Below, one piece after another: positions 53,434 to 61,698 of a stretch of DNA of 64,000 nt (position 1 is the first letter of the stretch; each line of letters begins with the position of its first letter). The position numbers and the translations under genes were made by a program. The stretch lies in assembly GCF_040529045.1 (NCBI RefSeq), contig NZ_CP131914.1, positions 2,092,501 to 2,156,500 on the forward strand. The letters run 5' to 3'. The stretch is from Xanthomonas indica (lineage in GTDB: Bacteria; Pseudomonadota; Gammaproteobacteria; Xanthomonadales; Xanthomonadaceae). Under the pieces are notes generated by a model. The model was not told the DNA's origin, did not search any database, and saw only the letters and a list, made by a program, of their open reading frames with translations.

Positions 53434-53889
53434 ATGAGCATCCAGAGCAAGACCACCCACAGCCTCAACGACCTCATCGCCATTTCCCGCGACGGCAAGG
53501 ACTTCTACGAAGAAGCCGCCAAGAAGGTGGGCGACGCCGAACTGTCGGCGCTGTTCCTGCGCATCGCCGGCGTCAAGTCGGACATCGTCAGTAGCCTGAG
53601 CGCGGTGGTGCAGTCGGTCGGCGGCAAGCCGGAAGAGCACGGCACCATGGTCGGCAGCATGCAGCAGATGTACGGCAAGGTCCGTGCCGCGCTGGGCGAC
53701 ACCAAGTACGGCTACGTCGCCGAGTTGGAAGAGTCCGAGGACCGCCTGCTGAAGGCCTTCAACGAGACCATCGCCGACGCCGACACCCCGGTCGCCGCGC
53801 GCGATGCCGCCACCCGGCTGCTGCCGGAAGTGCGCGCCTGTCACGACGTGATGCGTACCCGCAAGCACGCGATGAAGAACGCGGCGTAA
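53434..53889 (+). CDS. DUF2383 (PA2169 family) four-helix-bundle protein
   Basis: A 151-residue protein predicted as a four-helix bundle, starting MSIQSKTTHSLNDLIAISRDG and containing FYEEAAKKVGDAELSALFLRI and EESEDRLLKAFNETIADAD. PA2169-family proteins have ferritin-like folds; function unknown. AGGAG 6 bp before the ATG is a strong ribosome site. No operon partner. Confidence 0.88.
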   Translation: MSIQSKTTHSLNDLIAISRDGKDFYEEAAKKVGDAELSALFLRIAGVKSDIVSSLSAVVQSVGGKPEEHGTMVGSMQQMYGKVRAALGDTKYGYVAELEESEDRLLKAFNETIADADTPVAARDAATRLLPEVRACHDVMRTRKHAMKNAA

Positions 53890-53896
53890 GCCGTTC

Positions 53897-53944
53897 GTCG
53901 CCGACCCGGCGCGCCGCCATCGCGGTGCTGGCCGGGTCGGCGAC
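53897..53944 (+). terminator. Long-stem hairpin after DUF2383 gene
   Basis: Perfect 14-bp arms GTCGCCGACCCGGC/GCCGGGTCGGCGAC (53897-53910 and 53931-53944) around a 20-nt loop, 7 bp after the stop. There is no T tract, so it is terminator-like. Confidence 0.55.
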
Positions 53945-54030
53945 CCGGAGTCGGCAGTGGCAGGGCGCGCTTGCTACCATGCGGCCTTGACCGCTGCCCG
54001 ACTTGATTGCGGCGTTTGCCGCTGTTGCCC

Positions 54031-54651
54031 ATGTGCCCCGATGCCGCGCCTGCCGGCGCCCAGTTCTCCCTCGGCTTCGACGCGCCCGCCGCGCGCGAAA
54101 GCCTGTTCTTCGCCCTCTTGCCCGACCCGCAAACTGCGCAGGCGGTCCATCGCCTCGGTCAGCAGATGTGTCGTGACCACGGATTGCACGGACGCGCGCT
54201 GCCGCCGGAGCGGCTGCATGTGACCGTGCAGTATCTCGGCGAGTACGCCGGGATCCCGCCGCGCCTGCTGCAACAGGCGTGCGCTGCAGGGCAGGCGCTT
54301 GCCGCTGCGCCGTTCGCGCTGGCATTCGATCAAGCGGTGACCTTCGACAGCCGCGCGCGCAGTCGCCCGCTGGTCCTGCGCGGCGATGCCGAACCCTCGC
54401 CTTTGTTGGCGCTGCGTCAGGCGCTACAGCAGCAATTGGCGCGGCACGGTGTGGCCGCACGTGCCGACGGCCACTCTCTGCCGCACATGACCCTGGCCTA
54501 TGTCGAGCAGCCACTGGCGCCGCAGCGCGTACCGGCGCTGCCCTGGCAGGCGGCCTCGCTGAGCCTGATCCGCAGCGTGCAGGGGCAGGGGCGCTACCTG
54601 CACGAAGCCAGCTGGCCGTTGTGCGCCGACCCGGCGCGGAGCGGCGCATGA
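54031..54651 (+). CDS. thpR: RNA 2',3'-cyclic phosphodiesterase ThpR
   Basis: A 206-residue 2H phosphoesterase with both catalytic motifs, HVTV (63-66) and HMTL (152-155), embedded in LPPERLHVTVQYLG and LPHMTLAYVE. It opens 2',3'-cyclic phosphates at RNA ends to 2'-phosphates. ATG 54031 was chosen as start (an upstream TTG in frame at 54007 would add 8 residues). Its stop overlaps the following HD gene by 4 bp (ATGA). Confidence 0.92.
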   Translation: MCPDAAPAGAQFSLGFDAPAARESLFFALLPDPQTAQAVHRLGQQMCRDHGLHGRALPPERLHVTVQYLGEYAGIPPRLLQQACAAGQALAAAPFALAFDQAVTFDSRARSRPLVLRGDAEPSPLLALRQALQQQLARHGVAARADGHSLPHMTLAYVEQPLAPQRVPALPWQAASLSLIRSVQGQGRYLHEASWPLCADPARSGA

Positions 54652-55247
54652 CCGCGGCGCCGCTGACCCTGCCCGAAGCGCAGTGGGCGCAGCTGCGCGC
54701 GGCCTATGCCGAGCCGCCGCGCGCCTATCACCATTTCGGCCACGTCGAGGCGGTACTGGCGCACTATGCCGAGGTCGCCGCCGACACCGGCTGGCGGCAG
54801 CCGCGCGAGGTGTATCTGGCGGTGCTCTACCACGATGCGGTCTACCGCGCCGGCCGCAGCGACAACGAGGCGCAGTCGGCGCGCCTGGCCGAGGCGGCGA
54901 TCGCGCAGTGGCTGCCGGACGCCGGCGTGGAGGCGGCGCGGGTGGCCGTGCTGATCGCGCTCACCGCGCGCCACGGACAACTGAGCGTCGACGCGGTGGA
55001 TGCGGATGCGGCATTGTTCCTGGATTGCGACATGGCGATCCTCGGCGCCGCGCCGCAGGTGTTCGCCGCCTACGACCGTGCCATCGCCGAGGAGTACCGC
55101 GGGGTGGTGCCGGGCTGGCTGTACCGGCGCAAGCGCCGCGCCTTCCTGCGCACCGTGCTGGCGCAGCCGCGCATCTTCCTCAGCGAGCGCTTCCATGCGC
55201 GCTACGACGCGGCCGCCCGCGCCAACCTGCGCCAGGCGATCGGCTGA
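54648..55247 (+). CDS. HD-domain metal-dependent phosphohydrolase
   Basis: A 199-residue HD superfamily protein: AYHHFGHVEAVLAHY (H28, H29, H32), VLYHDAVYRAG (H62, D63) and SDNEAQSARLAE (Glu) match a conserved metal-site pattern of a widespread family of predicted phosphohydrolases. The substrate is unknown. It overlaps thpR by 4 bp and is probably translationally coupled. The stop is followed at once by a hairpin. Confidence 0.9.
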   Translation: MTAAPLTLPEAQWAQLRAAYAEPPRAYHHFGHVEAVLAHYAEVAADTGWRQPREVYLAVLYHDAVYRAGRSDNEAQSARLAEAAIAQWLPDAGVEAARVAVLIALTARHGQLSVDAVDADAALFLDCDMAILGAAPQVFAAYDRAIAEEYRGVVPGWLYRRKRRAFLRTVLAQPRIFLSERFHARYDAAARANLRQAIG

Positions 55248-55250
55248 CAG

Positions 55251-55283
55251 GGCGGCGACCGCGGCCCGGCGCCGCCTTCTTCT
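55251..55283 (+). terminator. Hairpin with T-rich tail after HD gene
   Basis: Seven-bp stem GGCGGCG/CGCCGCC (55251-55257 and 55270-55276) with a 12-nt loop and a TTCTTCT tail. The next gene starts only 51 bp past the right arm, so termination may be partial. Confidence 0.5.
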
Positions 55284-55326
55284 ACACTGCCGCGCCGGTC
55301 TGTTCCGGCCGCCACCACGGAGCCCC

Positions 55327-55512
55327 ATGTCCGACCCTGCCGCCCACGCCGATCCCCGCCCGCAGGCGCCGCAGCCGCCGGCCCCCAGCGACTGCTGCGA
55401 CAGCGGTTGCCCGCTGTGCGTCTACGACCTCTACCACGAGGAACTGGAGCGCTACCGGCAGGCGCTGGCGGCATGGCGGCTGCGCCATCCCGGCGCCGAC
55501 GCGGACGGCTGA
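55327..55512 (+). CDS. Small oxidoreductase-like domain protein
   Basis: A 61-residue protein with a disordered Pro/Ala-rich start and the conserved core SDCCDSGCPLCVYDLYHEEL that defines the oxidoreductase-like N-terminal domain. Full-length relatives are mostly eukaryotic; stand-alone short forms are common in Proteobacteria. The cysteine cluster may bind metal or iron-sulfur; function unknown. Confidence 0.82.
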   Translation: MSDPAAHADPRPQAPQPPAPSDCCDSGCPLCVYDLYHEELERYRQALAAWRLRHPGADADG

Positions 55513-55632
55513 CGCCCCGCCCGCGCTGGCGATGGCCTGCCTCGGCGTACCCGGCATGAACCGCCGCGCGCGCCGCGCTTCGCGCCGCCGCCGTTCGGGA
55601 TTATCTTTAGCGCGCCTTTTCAGGATGGCTGG

Positions 55633-57057
55633 ATGATGCAGAAGCGTGGCGGTTGGGTGTGGGGATGTGCACTGGGTGGACTGCTGGTGGCCGGCATCGC
55701 CGGTGCGGCGCCGGGCGCTGCGGCCGCTGCCGCACCGAGTGCCGCTGCGCCGGCAGCGACGCCGGAAAAGCTCAGCCACGGCCGCTTCGAGCAGGTGCCG
55801 GTGCTGTTGCCCAAGGGCAACGCGCAGCGCGTGGTGCTGTGGTTCGCCGGCGGCAAGCACGCCGACGCCGCGCGCATGCGCCAGATCGAGGCGCTGCGCG
55901 ACGACGGCGCGATGGTCGCGGTGATCGACAGCGCGCATCTGCAGGCGGTGCTGGCCAAGATCGACGGCACTTGCGGCTTCTCGGCCGGCGACGTGGAGAA
56001 CTTCTCGCGTTACGTGCAGGCCTATTTCCACGTGCCGACCTACCACCTGCCGTTGCTGGTCGGCGACGGCGACGGCGCCGCCCTGGCCTATGCGGTCGCC
56101 GCGCAGGCGCCCAAGCATCTGCTGGCGGGCCTGCTGACCGAGGATTTCTGCCCGGTGCAGGTGCTCGACGACCAGATCTGCGGCGCCGGCATCACCGCGC
56201 CGGCGCGCGCGCTGCAGCCGACGGCACTGCCGGTGCCGTGGCTGGCGGCGCTCGACGCCAAGAGCCGACGCGACCGCTGCACCCAGCAGAGCGATGCGTT
56301 CGTGCAGAAGGTGGCGCAGGCGCGGCAGTTCCGCCGCAGCGCCAGCGGCGATGCGCTGCCGGGCCTGCGCGCGGCGGTGCGTTCGCTGGGCGACCGTCCC
56401 GGGGTCAGCCTGCCGCCGACCCCGGCGGACCTGGCCGGCCTGCCGGTGGTCGACGTGCCGGCCGCCGCGGGTGCGGGCGATGCCGACAACGGCAACGTGT
56501 TCGCGATCTTCGTCTCCGGCGACGGCGGCTGGGCCGGGCTGGACCAGCAGGTTGCCGGCGCCCTGGCCAAGGCCGGCATCCCGGTGGTGGGCGTGGATTC
56601 GCTGCGCTACTTCTGGAGCGAGCGCACGCCGCAGGGCTTCGCTACCGACCTGGACCGCATCTACCGCCACTACAGCCACCTGTGGCAGCGCGGGCGCGTG
56701 GTGCTGATCGGCTTCTCGCAGGGCGCCGACGTGTTGCCGGCGGCCTACAACCAGTTGCCGGAGGCGATGCGCGACCAGGTGCAGATGACCGCCCTGCTGT
56801 CGGTAGGCAAGACCGCGGACTACGAGTTCCACGTGTCCAACTGGATCAGCTCCGGCGACGATGGCCTGCCGATCGCCCCGGAAGTGGCGAAGATGCCGCC
56901 GGCGCAGACCCTGTGCATCTACGGCGAGGACGACGACGACGCGCTGTGCCCGGACCTGCCCAAGGGCGGGGCGCAACTGGTCAAGCTGCCCGGCGACCAT
57001 CACTTCCAGGGCGATTACGCGACCTTGGCCAAGCAGATCCTGCAGCGGATTCAGTAG
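55633..57057 (+). CDS. virJ: VirJ/AcvB family periplasmic serine hydrolase
   Basis: A 474-residue exported protein (signal about 1-26) whose C-terminal half has the alpha/beta hydrolase nucleophile IGFSQGADVLP (S362) and the VirJ domain (FVSGDGGWAGLDQQVAGAL, KLPGDHHFQGDY). Agrobacterium AcvB hydrolyses lysyl-phosphatidylglycerol in the periplasm and opposes the synthase LpiA/MprF. Here mprF is the next gene, convergent, which supports the same role. Start ATG 55633; ATG 55636 is a possible alternative. Confidence 0.9.
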   Translation: MMQKRGGWVWGCALGGLLVAGIAGAAPGAAAAAAPSAAAPAATPEKLSHGRFEQVPVLLPKGNAQRVVLWFAGGKHADAARMRQIEALRDDGAMVAVIDSAHLQAVLAKIDGTCGFSAGDVENFSRYVQAYFHVPTYHLPLLVGDGDGAALAYAVAAQAPKHLLAGLLTEDFCPVQVLDDQICGAGITAPARALQPTALPVPWLAALDAKSRRDRCTQQSDAFVQKVAQARQFRRSASGDALPGLRAAVRSLGDRPGVSLPPTPADLAGLPVVDVPAAAGAGDADNGNVFAIFVSGDGGWAGLDQQVAGALAKAGIPVVGVDSLRYFWSERTPQGFATDLDRIYRHYSHLWQRGRVVLIGFSQGADVLPAAYNQLPEAMRDQVQMTALLSVGKTADYEFHVSNWISSGDDGLPIAPEVAKMPPAQTLCIYGEDDDDALCPDLPKGGAQLVKLPGDHHFQGDYATLAKQILQRIQ

Positions 57058-57392
57058 AGCGGGGATTGGGGAGTCGGGATTGGGGATTGGTGGGCTGGTC
57101 GCGCGTGCGGGCTTGTCCGCTCGCGCCGCCGTAGGAACGGCTTCAGCCGCGACGCGGGCCACTGAAACATCGGTCCTGCAAGGCGGCGAGCGAGGTTGGC
57201 CGCCGCCGGGCACTCCATGGGCGGCCGTACCCTCGCCCCAACCCCTCTCCCGGTGGGAGAGGGGCTAGCGCGTTCCCTTCTCCCACCGGGAGAAGGTGCC
57301 CCGAAGGGGCGGATGAGGGTGCGGCGCAGCCTCGCAATGCCCCAGCAATGCGGCGACCAGGCCAATCCCCAATCCCAACTCCCCAATCCCGG
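57058..57392. repeat. Composite intergenic element bounded by inverted heptad arrays
   Basis: No gene. The left border GGGGATTGGGGAGTCGGGAT (57061 onward to 57090) and right border CCAATCCCCAATCCCAACTC (57362 onward to 57390) are inverted repeats with 1 mismatch in 29. Inside are a single REP unit (57131-57158), and the hairpin blocks GGAGAAGG and GGGAGAGGGG seen at 9274-9410 in reverse order. The element fills the gap between convergent virJ and mprF. Confidence 0.75.
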
Positions 57393-59957
57393 CTACTCAG
57401 GCTTGCGCGGATCCAGCGAGATCAGCCGGGTCACGTCCAGCAGGGCGGCGGGCAGGTGCATGCCGCCCGGGGCGGCGAGGTAGCGGGTACGCCAGGTGGG
57501 GGCGAACTTGGACTTGAAGCGGCGCAGGCCGGTGAAGCCGTAGAAGCGTTCGCCGTGGCGCACGATCAGGTTGCCGAAGCGGTTCCAGCGGCCGGCCAGG
57601 CGGTGCTGGGCCAGGCCCGACAGCGGCGCCATGCCCAGCGAGAAGCGCTTGTAGCCCTGGTCGCGGCCCCACAGGAACAGCTCGATGAACAGGAAATCCA
57701 TGGTGCCCTTCGGCGCATCGGCGATGTGCCGCATCAGGTCCACCGACAGCTCGTGTCCGGCCGGGGCCTGCCACAGGTTGGCGAAGGCCACGACCTTGCC
57801 TTCGAACTCCACCAGCGCGATCGGGAAGCGGCGCAGGTAGGCCGGGTCGAAGCTGCCCAGCGAGAATCCCTTTTCGGCGCCGGCCTTGTCTTCCAGCCAT
57901 TGTTGCGAGACCTCGGCCAGCACCGGCATCAGCGCGTCCACCGCGTCGGCTTCGACGATGCGGAAGCTCAGCCCGCTGCGCTTGCCGCGGTTCCAGGCCT
58001 GGCGCAGGTCGGCGCGGTCGCGGCCTTCCAGGTGGAAGCCCTCCAGCGACACCATCGCCTCCTCGCCGAGCTTGACCAGGGTCAGGCCCAGGTCCAGGTA
58101 GGTCTGCCAGTGCTGCTCGCCGACCTGGTAGAACACCGGGCGCAGGCCCATGCGGTCGGCTTCCTCGCGGAAGCGCCAGATCAGCGCCCGCGCCACGTCC
58201 GGCGCACCGACCGGGTCGCCCATCGCCACCAGCGAGCCGCCGTAGCGCTGCATCATCACGAAGCCGGGGCCCTCCTCGGCCTGCAGCAGGGCCTTGTCGC
58301 CGGTCAGCACCAGGCAGGCCTGGGTATCGGTGGCCTGGGCCAGCACCGGCGCCAGCGCGTCCAGCTGCGCGCCATCGGCCGGCGGCAACGGCGAGCGGGT
58401 GCTGTGCAGCAGCCGCGCCATCCCGAACACCACCACTGCCACGCTGACCAGCAGCACCGCGCGCAGCGCGCGCGGTGCGTTGGCCGAGGTGGCGAACTCC
58501 CACCACAGCTCGTTCTGGTATTCGACGTGGCTGTAGACGAAGAACAGCAGCCAGATCGTGGCGATCAGCACCAGGCCGAGGTTGCGCAGCCACGGCCACG
58601 ACCAGGCCTCGTCGAGCAGCGCGCCTTCGCGGTAGAACTCGCGGCGCGCGCCCCACAGGCCCACCGCCACCACCAGCGAGGACAGCGCCACCGAGACGTG
58701 GCCGCCGCGCAGCCAGGCCGGCAGCGGCAGCAGCACGCAGATGCCGATCGCCAGCACCCAGGCCGCATGGCTGCGCCGCTGCAGGCCCTGGCCGATCAGC
58801 AGCAGCACCACGCCGCCGAGGCTGGCCAGCAGGTGCGAGGTCTCCATGATCGACAGCGGCGCCATGTCCTGGCGGCGCTTGGGCGTGGGCAGGGTGCCGT
58901 CGATGACCAGCGCCGCGCCGACCGCGAACACCGCCAGGGCGATGATCTGCGGCAGCCACGGGCGCAGCGTGCGCCAGGCCACGCGCACCCCGCCGGCACT
59001 GGCGGCCAGCGGCCGGCGCAGGCCGGACAGCGACGCCATCAGCACCGACAGCAGCAGCGGCACCACGTAGTAGGTGATGCGGTAGATCAGCGCCGCCGCC
59101 AGCACCGCCGCCGGGGCCACGCCGGGCAGCAGCTTGAGCAGGCTCCATTCGAACACGCCCAGGCCGGCCGGCACGGTCGACACCAGGCCGGCCACCACCG
59201 CGACCAGGTACAGGCCGACGAAGCCGATGTATTCGATGCCCGATTCGTTGGGCAGCAGCACGTAGAACGCGGCGCTGGCCAGGCCCAGCTCGACCACGCT
59301 CAGCGCGGTCACGCCCAGGGTGGTGCGCCGGTCCGGCAGCCACAGTTCGTGGCTGCGCCAGCGCAGGGTGCGGCCGTCGCGGCCGGCCAGCAACAGCATC
59401 GTGGCGAAGCCCACCAGCAACGCGATGCCGATGGCGCGCACCGCGGTCGCGCCGACCGGCAGCGCCAGCGCGGCCGCGGCCGGTTCCAGGGTCAGGGCCA
59501 GCGCCAGCAGCAGCCAGGCGCCGAACACGAAGCCGAGCGTGCTCATCAGCACCACCTGGCCGATCTCGGCCAGGCTCAGCCCGACCCGGCCGTAGCCGCG
59601 CAGGCGCACCGCGCCGCCGGTCAGCGCGGCGAAGCCCAGGGTCTGCCCGACCGCATGCGCCAGGAACGCGGTGATGCTGATCCGCATCGGATGCAGCTTG
59701 CGCCCGCTGCGGCGCAGGCCGACGGCGTCGAAGCCGATCAGGCAGGCGTAGCTGCTCAAGCCCAGCAGCAGGGTCAGCACGATCTGGCTGAGGCTCAGCT
59801 GGTTGAAGGCGTGACGGATCGCACTGTAGCCGTGGGTACTGAACTCCGTGGCCAGCGCATGCAGCGCCAGGGCCAGGATCGCCAGGCTGGCCAGTACCGG
59901 CAGCGCACGGCGCCAGCCGGGAGTGGGCGCGGGAGTGGAGGGCGCGGCGTCGGTCAT
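57393..59957 (-). CDS. mprF: Bifunctional lysyl-phosphatidylglycerol synthase/flippase MprF
   Basis: An 854-residue protein of normal MprF length. The N-terminal two thirds form about 12-14 TM helices (flippase part); the C-terminal domain (about 535-854) is DUF2156 with QRYGGSLVAMGDPVG and GTMDFLFIELFLWGR. It transfers lysine (or another aminoacyl group) from tRNA to phosphatidylglycerol and flips the product, reducing surface charge and aiding resistance to cationic peptides. The ATG at 59957 gives MTDAAPSTPAP; the upstream 12 codons are rejected. Convergent with virJ. Confidence 0.93.
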   Translation of the reverse strand: MTDAAPSTPAPTPGWRRALPVLASLAILALALHALATEFSTHGYSAIRHAFNQLSLSQIVLTLLLGLSSYACLIGFDAVGLRRSGRKLHPMRISITAFLAHAVGQTLGFAALTGGAVRLRGYGRVGLSLAEIGQVVLMSTLGFVFGAWLLLALALTLEPAAAALALPVGATAVRAIGIALLVGFATMLLLAGRDGRTLRWRSHELWLPDRRTTLGVTALSVVELGLASAAFYVLLPNESGIEYIGFVGLYLVAVVAGLVSTVPAGLGVFEWSLLKLLPGVAPAAVLAAALIYRITYYVVPLLLSVLMASLSGLRRPLAASAGGVRVAWRTLRPWLPQIIALAVFAVGAALVIDGTLPTPKRRQDMAPLSIMETSHLLASLGGVVLLLIGQGLQRRSHAAWVLAIGICVLLPLPAWLRGGHVSVALSSLVVAVGLWGARREFYREGALLDEAWSWPWLRNLGLVLIATIWLLFFVYSHVEYQNELWWEFATSANAPRALRAVLLVSVAVVVFGMARLLHSTRSPLPPADGAQLDALAPVLAQATDTQACLVLTGDKALLQAEEGPGFVMMQRYGGSLVAMGDPVGAPDVARALIWRFREEADRMGLRPVFYQVGEQHWQTYLDLGLTLVKLGEEAMVSLEGFHLEGRDRADLRQAWNRGKRSGLSFRIVEADAVDALMPVLAEVSQQWLEDKAGAEKGFSLGSFDPAYLRRFPIALVEFEGKVVAFANLWQAPAGHELSVDLMRHIADAPKGTMDFLFIELFLWGRDQGYKRFSLGMAPLSGLAQHRLAGRWNRFGNLIVRHGERFYGFTGLRRFKSKFAPTWRTRYLAAPGGMHLPAALLDVTRLISLDPRKPE

Positions 59958-60451
59958 TGCGGGCGGGCGGCAAGGTGCCACGACCCGCGGCACGCGATGC
60001 GCGACGAGGCCGGAGCGGAACTGCAGGCGGATCGAAGAGAGGCCATCGCGATACCGGTTGGATGAGAGCGTGTGAGGAACATGGAGAAGGCTATGGACGG
60101 GTGGCTACGACGCGGTGGGTGAGGCGCCGAAACAAGGCGGGTTGCCCCGGCCTGTCGCGCAACCCCGCGGTGCACGCAACGTGCCACGTCCCGACAGCGA
60201 AGCGATCAGCGGCGCGAAGCCGACCCGGCGCGGGTTGGCCTGATGCCATCCCAGGTCGCGCGTCGCAGCGCATACCGATCCTTCTCTCACCATGCCGCTC
60301 CTCTCACCGTGCATCACGCGTTCTAGGCTATACCGGCCGCGCCGGCGACGCGCATGATAGTGGAATCGTACGTCGCCACGGCGTCGGGACTGCGGCAGGG
60401 GCCGCGGCCGGCGGTTGCGGCCATGGTCTGTGTTGGTTCCGGAGCCTGTCG
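59958..60451. other. Divergent control region
   Basis: About 490 bp between leftward mprF and the rightward DUF998 gene. Frames here are short and Arg-rich and do not look coding. It should contain both promoters, but no convincing match or repeat was recognised. Confidence 0.45.
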
Positions 60452-61144
60452 ATGCCGCTGTCCGCATCTCCCTTTCCCGCGCCGCCGCGCTGGACGCGCC
60501 TGGCCGGTGCCGCCGCGCTGCTGCTGGCGTTGCTGTTCCTCGGCGTGGCGTTGGTGTTGCAGGTCCTGCGCACCGATCTGCAGTGGCAGCAGGCCACGCT
60601 GAGCCAGTATCTGCACGGTCCCGGCGGCTTGGTGCTGCGCACGGTCTACGTCCTGCTGGCCGCCGGCGTGGCCGCGCTGGCGGCCGGGCTGTATGCGCAA
60701 GCGGCGCCACCCGCGCGCAGCGGCGCGCCGGTGTTGCTGTTCGGCGGCGCGGCGCTGGGCTTGTGCGGGGTGGCGATCGGCGACAGCTACCTGCCGCAGC
60801 GCGCACCGCTGCTGGCGCCGCTGGTGCACGGGATGTCCGCGCAGACCGCGTTCCTGTGCGCGACCACGGCGATGCTGCTGCAGAGCGCCTGGCTGCGCCG
60901 GCAGCCGGCATGGCGGCATCGTGCCGGGACGCTGCTGATGCTGGCGCTGCTGGCCTTCGTGGCGCTATGGGCGCATGTCCTGTGGCGCGCGCCGCCGCGC
61001 GGACTGACCCAGAAGCTGGCGATCGCGCTGATCCTGGCCTGGCTGTTGCCGGTGGCGTATCGGCTGTGGCGGCCGGCGCCTGCACGCGCGGCGCAATCGC
61101 GCGACAATGGCGCGGTCTTCCCACTACAGGACAGCGCATCATGA
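60452..61144 (+). CDS. DUF998-type membrane protein
   Basis: A 230-residue protein with about six to seven hydrophobic helices (GAAALLLALLFLGVALVLQVL, VLRTVYVLLAAGVAALAAG, LLFGGAALGLCGVAIG and others) and the sequence QQATLSQYLHGPGG typical of DUF998 family members. Function unknown. GGAG 8 bp upstream supports ATG 60452. Its TGA overlaps the start of the RidA gene (ATGA), so they are coupled. Confidence 0.83.
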   Translation: MPLSASPFPAPPRWTRLAGAAALLLALLFLGVALVLQVLRTDLQWQQATLSQYLHGPGGLVLRTVYVLLAAGVAALAAGLYAQAAPPARSGAPVLLFGGAALGLCGVAIGDSYLPQRAPLLAPLVHGMSAQTAFLCATTAMLLQSAWLRRQPAWRHRAGTLLMLALLAFVALWAHVLWRAPPRGLTQKLAIALILAWLLPVAYRLWRPAPARAAQSRDNGAVFPLQDSAS

Positions 61145-61485
61145 TCCAGCGTTTCGATACCGGCCCGCGGATGTCGGAGATGACCGTGTACAACGGCGTG
61201 GCCTATCTGGCCGGGCAGATCGCCGACGACACCAGCGAAGACATTGCCGGCCAGACCCGCCAGGTGCTGGCGGCGATCGACCGGCTGCTGGCGCTGGCCG
61301 CCACCGACAAGAGCCGGATCCTGCGCGCGGAGATCTTCATGACCGACCTGGCCGAGTTCGCCGAGATGAACCAGGTCTGGGAAGAGTGGGTCAGCCCGGG
61401 CAACACCCCGGCCCGCGCCACCGTGCAGGCCAAGCTGGCCGATCCGGCCTGGAAGATCGAGATCGTCATTACCGCGGCAGCGTAA
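61141..61485 (+). CDS. RidA family (YjgF/UK114) enamine/imine deaminase-like protein
   Basis: A 114-residue protein with the RidA trimeric barrel fold and the C-terminal GNTPARATVQAKLADP, in which R92 is the equivalent of the catalytic arginine. RidA hydrolyses reactive 2-aminoacrylate-type enamines; the family also has members of other function. It begins at the ATGA overlap with the DUF998 gene. Confidence 0.9.
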   Translation: MIQRFDTGPRMSEMTVYNGVAYLAGQIADDTSEDIAGQTRQVLAAIDRLLALAATDKSRILRAEIFMTDLAEFAEMNQVWEEWVSPGNTPARATVQAKLADPAWKIEIVITAAA

Positions 61486-61489
61486 AAGC

Positions 61490-61690
61490 CGGGAATGGGG
61501 AGTCGGGAATGGGGAATGGGAAAGGCGGCAGTGCTGTCGCCTGGGCGACCGCGTCAAGCCGTGGCTTTAGCCGCGACGGGCTTCTCCGGTAGAGCCCGCC
61601 GCGACTGATCGCAAGTTCCTTGGATGCGCAGCTAACGCCGGCACTCGCCGGGCGCCCATTCCCGTTTCCCCATTCTCGATTCCCGGCGCC
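61490..61690. repeat. Second composite element bounded by inverted heptad arrays
   Basis: Left border GGGAATGGGGAGTCGGGAAT (61491-61520) and right border CCCATTCCCGTTTCCCCATT (61655-61684) are inverted with 24 of 30 matches. Between them is a degenerate REP-type unit (about 61557-61605, core GCTTTAGCCGCGACGGGCT). Same design as 57058-57392 but shorter, again between convergent genes. Confidence 0.7.
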
Positions 61691-61698
61691 CCAGCGCC

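Noticed and set aside
57348-60065. Long rightward frame (about 905 codons) opposite mprF
   Set aside because: Gln/His/Arg/Ala-rich translation without domains; mprF on the other strand is unmistakable.
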